Assembly: GCF_963678635.1 (NCBI RefSeq)
Contig: NC_087064.1
Span: 48,717,346-48,781,345, forward strand
From: Symsagittifera roscoffensis
Taxonomy: Eukaryota; Xenacoelomorpha; Acoela; Convolutidae
Reading direction: 5' to 3'
DNA length: 64,000 bases
How positions within the stretch are numbered: the first letter of the stretch is position 1; every line of letters starts with the position of its first letter. Both the position numbers and the translations under genes were made by a program. Of the stretch, positions 57,801 through 64,000 are shown piece after piece. The notes beneath the pieces are model-generated. The model was not told the DNA's origin, ran no database searches, and was given only the letters and a program-made list of their open reading frames with translations.

Positions 57801-58274
57801 ACAAGACTGCTCGTATCAGGGCGAAGCCCTGAATGCTCCGACTGCCTTTTAAGGTTTATGGAGCAGTAAAAACATTTAAAAATTCAATGTAAGAAAGCAA
57901 AATGAAAAAAAAAAATTTCTAAAATTTGAATTTTTTTAATGAAATTATCCCCCCACACGCCAAATAAATACAAAGGGATAAATTTTACTCCTTGTAACAA
58001 ACCAATTATGGCAAATAAGCTCTTTTAACCAATTTGGAACGATTTCTAAGACGGATTAACTCTCCGCTTACGCGTTAATAGCGCGAAATATATCGCGCAT
58101 TAATTGTCCCAAATTGGCCAAAATGGCAATCTTTAAACCCCCGTAACATTACGAAAAATAATCACAGGTAAAATATCTTTTCAAATTTGAGCTCAGGACA
58201 ACAATACCTTTCGAATGATATAAAAAAACCCGAGCACAAATATTCCGTTACTTTCGTATCGAAAGTCGGAACAA
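57801..58274 (+). repeat. HR-family repeat, complete copy (474 bp)
   Basis: All three hairpins are intact: TCAGGGC-GAA-GCCCTGA, GCGCGA-AATATA-TCGCGC and ACTTTCG-TAT-CGAAAGT. The loop of the last differs from the copy at 32731-33254 (TAA), but the stem is the same. Confidence 0.83.
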
Positions 58275-58787
58275 AAAACACTTATTGTTTGATATTGGCT
58301 GTTGGGGAAGAAACGAAGTGTGCAATTTAAAATTTCTTTTAAATAAATTTTTTAAACCAAAGAGAATCAAGACCCATGAAGGTCGGTCGGATTATTCAGG
58401 GCTTTGCTTTGATACGAGCTGTCTTGTTTGGTATCATCTGATAGATGATGATGTCATGAGCTTAAATAAAATAATATGTTTTACCTGCGGAGCTGAGGGT
58501 TTGAAAATTGTTGATTTGACCAATTTGGGATAAATATTGCGCGCTAGCCTCCAGCTTCTATTGCAATATAAAACAAGAAAAGTTTTAATTTGATGAAATC
58601 AGTTACTAATTTGCGGCTTCTTGATACGCCTCTTAGAGCGTTTTCTCGCTCACCTTAAAAGGCGCCTAATTTGAAACTTAAACGCGCTGTCAAAAACTGA
58701 TCGCTGTTGATTCTCGGAAAGGATGGGCTCAATTAACTCAAAATCGATTTTAATCAGGGAACGTATCTAAGACTTTTTCAAGATGGG
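58275..58787 (-). repeat. Reversed HR fragments and intervening sequence
   Basis: TTCAGGGCTTTGCTTTGATACGAG at 58398-58421 retains one hairpin region in reverse. TTGACCAATTTGGGATAAAT follows at about 58514. No gene recognised; the open frame 58285-58533 runs through the repeat. Confidence 0.5.
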
Positions 58788-59189
58788 CGGACGCTCCCTC
58801 TCAGGGATTCGAACCCCTGCCGACCCAAAGGGTCCCCCCTTTGGTACTTTTTAAGAAATCCGTTTTTGGCCGACCGATCCTAAATTTTTTCTAAAGGCGC
58901 CTTTGGCGCCAATATATACTAAGTATGAGGGGGAGCGCGCGCCAAAAAATGCGATTTTTTTTTGTTAAAATTTTCCAAAAAATGCCTGCCCAAAAATTGC
59001 TTTTTTGACTTCTTTTTTCAAAAATTTGCCTGCGGCGCACAAAATTTAGCCAGCCAAAACAGCGTCTTTTTAGTGCTTTAGGAGAGCTCGGAAAATCAAT
59101 TTGGTCGACCTAAAAAATGGTTGTCAAAGTTTTCGAAAATTTTTTTGAAAATCCGCCCCCCCTTCGAGAAAATCCTAGATCCACCCCTG
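58788..59189 (-). repeat. SINE/MITE-like dispersed repeat, copy 2 (GGTCGACC family)
   Basis: On the minus strand it starts CAGGGGTGGATCTAGGATTT, contains AGGTCGACC and GGCGCGCGCTCCC, then the hairpin GGCGCCAAAGGCGCC. It ends with GGGGTTCGAATCCCTGAG, a tRNA T-arm/B-box-like sequence. I see no A box at the right distance. It is 402 bp and colinear with 21624-21995. Confidence 0.7.
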
Positions 59190-60384
59190 GCTGTAGGACG
59201 CTTTTTGTTGACAAGACCAGACAGCTAAAGGTACACAATTATCTTTTTATCTTTTTAAATCAAAATATAGTTAAATTGTACCAAAAAACAAAAAGACTAT
59301 AGCTTACATCATAAGCATGTACTGCATGATGAATTACTCAGTTTAGTTCTAACAACGTAATTTACACATAGCTGCTGCTCGAATCTCACCAGCACGAGGA
59401 AAGAAAATCTTCCAGCTAACAGAAGATACTTAGGGCCAACAGAAATAGAGGCTTTCGGCGACCTTTTCCAGCCATGGATTCTAAAATTGTTTATTTTTTC
59501 TTTTCATTGTGACAAATTATATGCAATCCAGGATCAACGTCCTCTGGAAGAAGAAAAACCTTGGTCAAATGATTCGGTCAAACAATGATACAATTTACAT
59601 ATCAAGTAAGGCAAAAACGTTTGAGTCGATAGAAATAGATGACTCAACGCTGTATTTATCATATCTATTTCACATCATATCCATAACAAAATTTTGAGTT
59701 TGAAAAGTTTGTTGTATCAGTGCTGAGGTGCTAATAAACTCTACGTCAATTCGAATGGTTTGGTTTTTGGTAAAGTTTTTGATAGTTGATAGCTGGAAAG
59801 TTTTTTTTCGTAATCTAAAGGAAGATATTTGAAAAAGGATACATTAAATTTCCAGAAGAAACAGAAACAAGCCGGTCTTGAATGCTCCGGCTGCACTTGA
59901 ACTTCTGTTTGCTTTTTCACAATATTTCTGTCTGTTCCAACTTTTTCCAAATCTCTATAGTCGAGCAGTGTTTGATTTTTTTAAATAACGATGATATTTT
60001 CAGAAAAAAAATTGATTATTTCATTTTTTTTCAGAAAACCATCACGCCACTCGTTCTTCAAAATAAAATTTGACACCTGAATGTTAAGTCTACCCCTCAG
60101 AGCAAAATGAATGGTAATTTTAAAATAAAATAAGTATAATATTGAAATAAATAAAGTTCATCACCCAAAACAGCGTAACATACGTACGTAGATATTTAAT
60201 TAGCTCCGGCCTTTTTTGTAACTATAAAGTCAATTTGCTGGCTTGAACTCAAGTTCGTGTGATTCAGTTTTTGGCCTAAGGTGCTTACAAGAACGCAAAA
60301 TTTTGCGCAACAACTGTTCCAAGTTGGCGCAATTAGCAATTTATTTTTGTACAACAATATTTTATTACAAACGAAGATCACTAC
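59190..60384. other. Intergenic; one small HR fragment at about 59870-59895
   Basis: CTTGAATGCTCCGGCTGC matches the HR head. Otherwise AT-rich without recognisable genes. Confidence 0.5.
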
Positions 60385-60393
60385 ACGAAACTA

Positions 60394-60438
60394 GGGGCCC
60401 AGGAAATTAGACGATAAGCACATAAGACGGATGCTACA
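60394..60438 (+). repeat. MULE terminal inverted repeat, left
   Basis: GGGGCCCAGGAAATTAGACG then ATAAGCACATAAGACGGATG. Pairs with 62165-62209; the GAAATTAGACGATAAGCA core is identical. Confidence 0.85.
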
Positions 60439-60729
60439 AAAATAAAATTTGACGACATTTTTCTTCTACAGATCTGGCATTTTAGACGTCGCTGCTATGA
60501 AAAGGAAAGAGCCATCAAAATTTTTTCTTAAAAGTCAAGTTTCACAAATACGAAGAGAACATAAAATGACAATACCTATCAAAACAATTAACTTGAATGA
60601 ACATAAAACGTCAAATCCGGATTTTACAGAAGAGTTTTGAATTGAATAAATTATGCATAATTGTCATGTAAAGTTTCGGCAAATAAGGCCTATAATGTTC
60701 CAATAAATGTCCAAACTGATAATTTTTTC

Positions 60730-62020
60730 CTCATAACTGTTTTTCAACCGCTGGATTTTGGCATTGAGCAAACTCTGCTTTTTTTTCTGTGGAGGTGGAG
60801 GTTTCCTTTTCGAAATTTTTGAGCATACATTTTAATTTTTTTCAATTCTTCCACAACTACCCAAAAAAATGGGTAGTTTTTTCCAACTTTTTCGTTCCAG
60901 GAAGCATGCCATGATTCGCAGGCATTTGTTGTTTGAAGATTTTGTGGTCTATCATAAATGTTCCTCATAAAAACCCCAGTTTTTTGGATCCATGTTTTTC
61001 GACATAATTGACAAAATCTTCGACTTTTGAGAAGAAAGTTTTCAGTCTTCGGCATAAACTGTTTTAAATTATCAAAAATTTGTAATCACATGGTCGGTTG
61101 GATTTTTGCTGAAAATTTTGCGACAAAGTAATTGAAATGGACGATTAATCCTCTAGGCAATAATAAGACCAAAATTTTGAATTTTTCGGTAAACTGCTTG
61201 AGCATAATGAAAATAACAGCCCAAATGATCGACTTGTGGTATCAATTTTTTCACGCCGGCGATGAAACTCGTCTCGTAATCGGATATAATAAAACTTTGT
61301 TCAATTTTTTCGACAAAAAAGTTTGACATTTTTCGTCAATTTTTTCCAAAAATTTTTGTTAAGCTTCCTATGTTTTTTCGAACATCAGAGCCCAAAGTGA
61401 CGGAATTTTGCGATCTTGCACTACACTGAATATTGTATAATTTCGACGAAACGGTTTTGTTGCAGTCTTGAAAGTTCCGTCATACAAAATTTTTTGGCTT
61501 TTTTTTTGCAAAAATTGCATTTTTTTTAGCGAACAAGAAGTCACTAATCCAACATCTTGCTGTAGCACAAAATCTTGATTGTCGCTTGTTTTACTCCACA
61601 TACTATCTATTTTCACGTTTTGTAAAATTCTCGGAATTTTTGGCAAACTTCGATTTCGTTTTTTTAGTAGCCCACTGCTAATTTTGTGATACTCCGGTAG
61701 ATTTTCGATTTCTGAATTCAGTTTAACTTGCTCGTCGTAAACCATTTTCAAGTTTTGTCGGATCATTTTGATTTTCGGCCAGAATTTTTTGGCAAAATTG
61801 TTCTTCGTCGTTGTACATAAGGTCGGGTTTGTGACTGTGATTGCCTGATTTTCGAATAATTTTTGTAATTTCTAAATTTGTCATTAATCTTCAGAAGCAA
61901 TTGGGGATAGCACAGCGATAATGACAAACAAACTTGGTTTTGCTATGTTTTTCAAATCGATAACCTTCATCGGTAATAAGATTTTGTCCACCTCGATATT
62001 TCGATGGAGCTATTTTGAAA
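60730..62020 (-). pseudogene. MULE transposase with FLYWCH zinc finger
   Basis: The N-terminal FLYWCH-like finger (62015-61840) reads KYRGGQNLITDEGYRFEK, with CHYRCAIPNC and a distal NHSHKPD. The MULE core has the first catalytic Asp in YDGTFKTATKPFRRNYTIF (Asp 61479-61481), the second in ISDYETSFIAGV (61279-61281), a GCYFHYAQAVYRKIQ block (about 61180-61230), and the Glu in TNACESWHASWNEK (60915-60917). All three DDE residues survive, but they lie in different frames and a TGA interrupts the finger at about 61892. The nuclease would excise and insert the element. It is a pseudogene with clear identity. Confidence 0.88.
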
Positions 62021-62164
62021 TTTTGCGTTTTTGTCTACCGAAAATTAACTGTCTGCAAAAAATATTATTTTTCTCACGCAGTTTGTCTGCAAACAATTTT
62101 AATCTCTCTCACTTTTGTCTATTTTCTCACAATTGCAGTTTACAAAATCAACTAATTTCGTTTT

Positions 62165-62209
62165 AAGTGCCTCTGTCTAATTTGCTTATCGTCTAATTTC
62201 TCAACCCCC
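62165..62209 (-). repeat. MULE terminal inverted repeat, right
   Basis: Minus strand: GGGGGTTGAGAAATTAGACG then ATAAGCAAATTAGACAGAGG. Outer flank ACAAAATTA is the near match of the left flank. Confidence 0.85.
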
Positions 62210-62218
62210 ACAAAATTA

Positions 62219-64000
62219 TTTTTCAAATGTAATTATGAATTGTTTTGCAGTTACATTTTTCACTAAGAAATTTTGAAAAAGAATTGATTGACATAAAAAA
62301 CTCCTAGCATAAATACTCCGACAATTTTACGAAAGACGTAAAAAATTCAACCCAAGCGTAAAATTTCAATCATTTTCTTCAAAAGATGGAACAACAAAAT
62401 TGGCCATATCAGGGCGAAACCGTGATAGTTCCGAAATCCATCTGTCGTCGATCACAAGCTTTTCAAAGGATGAGAAATTTGGAATTTATTTGTTTTCGGG
62501 TCTAGGACAATCCATGGTGCATGGTGCTTGCCTCAATTTAAATTGGATTGATGTACTTTTCTGCTTACGCTTCACTGGACAAAATATATTGGCTATCCAA
62601 TTTGATTTGCAGGCGTCAAAGTAGCCACAGTTTCAAACTATTACAAAATTTGCTAAAAATTATTACACGTGAAATACATTTTTTAGCCTTCTATGTCACA
62701 ATATCTTTCAAGTTGCATAGATAATTTTAAACGGGTCTGGAGAAAAAATACCGGAGCTCAAATATTTCTTCTTTTTTTTGAAAGTCTATAGGAACGAAAA
62801 AAAGTATAAAAATTGACAAGACTACTCGTATATCCTGACAAAGCCCTGAAGGTTCTGAATGCCTCTTAATTGGTCTCGAATAGCTTATAATGCATATTCC
62901 TCATTTTCTTCGAGAGCCGGAACAAAACCCAAAAAGCAAAGTGTTTTAGTCAGATTTGAATTATTTTTTTGCTTAGAGGTAGTTTACGTTTCTGTATAAT
63001 ATATACTGAAAATTTTGATCAATTGAATCTTTTCGTTTTCAGTTACGAAATAAATTAGTTTCTTAGAGGCAATCTGATAATTTGACTGGTTCGTTCCAAG
63101 CTACAGCTATTAATATTCATGAGTCAACGCCCTAGTTGCTTTTCTTCAAATCATTTTACCGGCCGTGCCAACACTGAACTCTTAGCGAATCACACTTTTA
63201 TTAGCATAGTGTCTCAGGTGTCAATTCAGATAAAATGCAGCCAAAAAAATTTTAAATTTTTTAAGGAGCTCTATTGATACATTGCGAGGCCAAATGTTGC
63301 GCCTTATTAGAACACAGTTTAGCCTCGTGATGAACAAAGCTTTCTGCACTTTGGAATTTTGATCGTGCGAGACTAGCCACCTCTTTCGCTGAGCATGTAT
63401 ATTCTATTTACAGTTGACGTTAATGCGGGCTAGCATCCGCTGTTTTATATTTAATTATGGGCACAAAAAATAAGAGTTGTGGGGTGGGAGTGGGGATGGG
63501 GGGGGGGTTCATGAATTAAATTGAATTCAAGAAACCCAATATTCAATATTATCCTTTCTGGAAATTCAACCCGCTGTTGATGTTAAGTTCACGTTTCAAT
63601 CTGAGAGGGCTTCAAATTTGCATTCAAGTCATCAGGAGGCGGTATAATTAAATTTTTAACCTTAGTTATAAAAAAATTAGGCAGCTCTATCGAATTCCGT
63701 ACTGACGCGATGATCACGTAATTGAGGCAAATTACTATCCGATTCGTTCCATGGATTTAAATAATTGAAACCACATTTTTGAATTTGACAGGAATTTGCA
63801 CCAATTTAAAGGTATCTCTTGTGAGGTTGATGAAGTGCATTGAAGAAGGCTTGCTTCGGATTTGTTAGAGTAAATTGCGTATAGAATTCGGCTTAACATA
63901 GCTGAAAACTTGGAATAGAGTGAAATAGCTAGCCAATATTATATGGATGGTATTGAATTCAGCTGTGGTAATTGCTTGCACGGCCGGCAAAGCCTTCACT
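62219..64000. other. Intergenic with two HR fragments
   Basis: CATATCAGGGCGAAACCGTG at about 62405 and ACAAGACTACTCGTATATCC at about 62817 are HR heads. CATTTTCTTCGAGAGCCGGA near 62902 is an HR tail. No gene recognised; the open frame 62400-62624 begins inside the repeat. Confidence 0.5.
63480..63507 (+). other. G-quadruplex-prone run
   Basis: Four or more G-tracts of at least three separated by 1-2 bases (GGGTGGGAGTGGGG then ATGGGG and a long G run). Confidence 0.6.

Larger units (their letters stand above)
60394..62209 (-). mobile_element. FLYWCH-MULE (Mutator-like) DNA transposon (1816 bp)
   Basis: Both ends carry inverted repeats containing GAAATTAGACGATAAGCA (60403-60420 and, reversed, 62183-62200). 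The outermost bases are GGGG on each side. The flanks ACGAAACTA (60385-60393) and ACAAAATTA (62210-62218) match at 7 of 9 positions, the target-duplication length expected of MULEs. The interior encodes a broken FLYWCH-MULE transposase on the minus strand. Confidence 0.88.

Noticed and set aside
58801-58840. tRNA gene suggested by GGGGTTCGAATCCC on the minus strand
   Set aside because: Only a T-arm-like segment is present; no A box, anticodon arm or paired acceptor stem could be found at the right spacing.
60449-60640. Host exon suggested by a pyrimidine tract plus AG before an open frame
   Set aside because: It lies inside the MULE ends, on the strand opposite the transposase, with no resemblance to a known protein.

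Overview
This window looks like a repeat-dominated, AT-rich intergenic or heterochromatic stretch of a eukaryotic genome, most likely an invertebrate animal. That host guess rests on the mix of Ty3/Gypsy LTR retrotransposons, an env-bearing giant LTR element, a FLYWCH-MULE DNA transposon and abundant MITE-like repeats. No intact host gene, rRNA or tRNA was recognised, and the species cannot be named from sequence alone. Coding copies are mostly decayed by stops, frameshifts and deletions.

Bases 1-20062 are a rearranged array of one Ty3/Gypsy family with a 246-bp LTR (TGTTGTG...ACA) plus a shared non-element flank, called F here. Six blocks alternate in orientation: S1 (+) 1-4857, S2 (-) 4886-6760, S3 (+) 6761-8777, S4 (-) 8778-11454, S5 (+) 11455-13471 and S6 (-) 13472-20058. 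S1/S2 form a long hairpin with a 28-bp spacer. S3+S4 and S5+S6 form two palindromes with 127-bp spacers, and these palindromes are themselves tandemly duplicated with a 4694-bp period. S6 contains the most complete element (14941-20058), with two LTRs, a GTTT target duplication, gag, CCHC zinc knuckle, protease, RT and integrase. It lacks RNase H, which is replaced by a 62-bp inverted fragment.

Bases 20063-34438 hold short dispersed repeats. They include a SINE/MITE-like family with a GGTCGACC core and a tRNA T-arm-like end, and a roughly 0.5-kb hairpin-rich family called HR here. There are also a 1.2-kb tandem segmental duplication, two MITEs (one with an 8-bp target duplication), a 21-bp minisatellite present in both orientations, and a degenerate ~24-bp minisatellite.

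Bases 34439-53980 are one 19.5-kb LTR retrotransposon with 409/410-bp LTRs, a PBS 2 nt after the 5' LTR, and Ty3/Gypsy-type gag-pol. About 8 kb of extra sequence follows pol. It carries a Ser/Thr/Pro-rich ORF that overlaps the start of an env-like glycoprotein gene, then a further ORF with 422 uninterrupted codons and no ATG near its start. The plus strand of this element is strikingly A-rich and G-poor. It contains an internal 943-bp gag duplication and an integrase deletion.

Bases 53981-64000 return to HR repeats and a second copy of the GGTCGACC family. They also hold a complete but frame-broken 1.8-kb MULE (60394-62209) with terminal inverted repeats, a 9-bp imperfect target duplication, a FLYWCH finger and all three DDE residues still visible.
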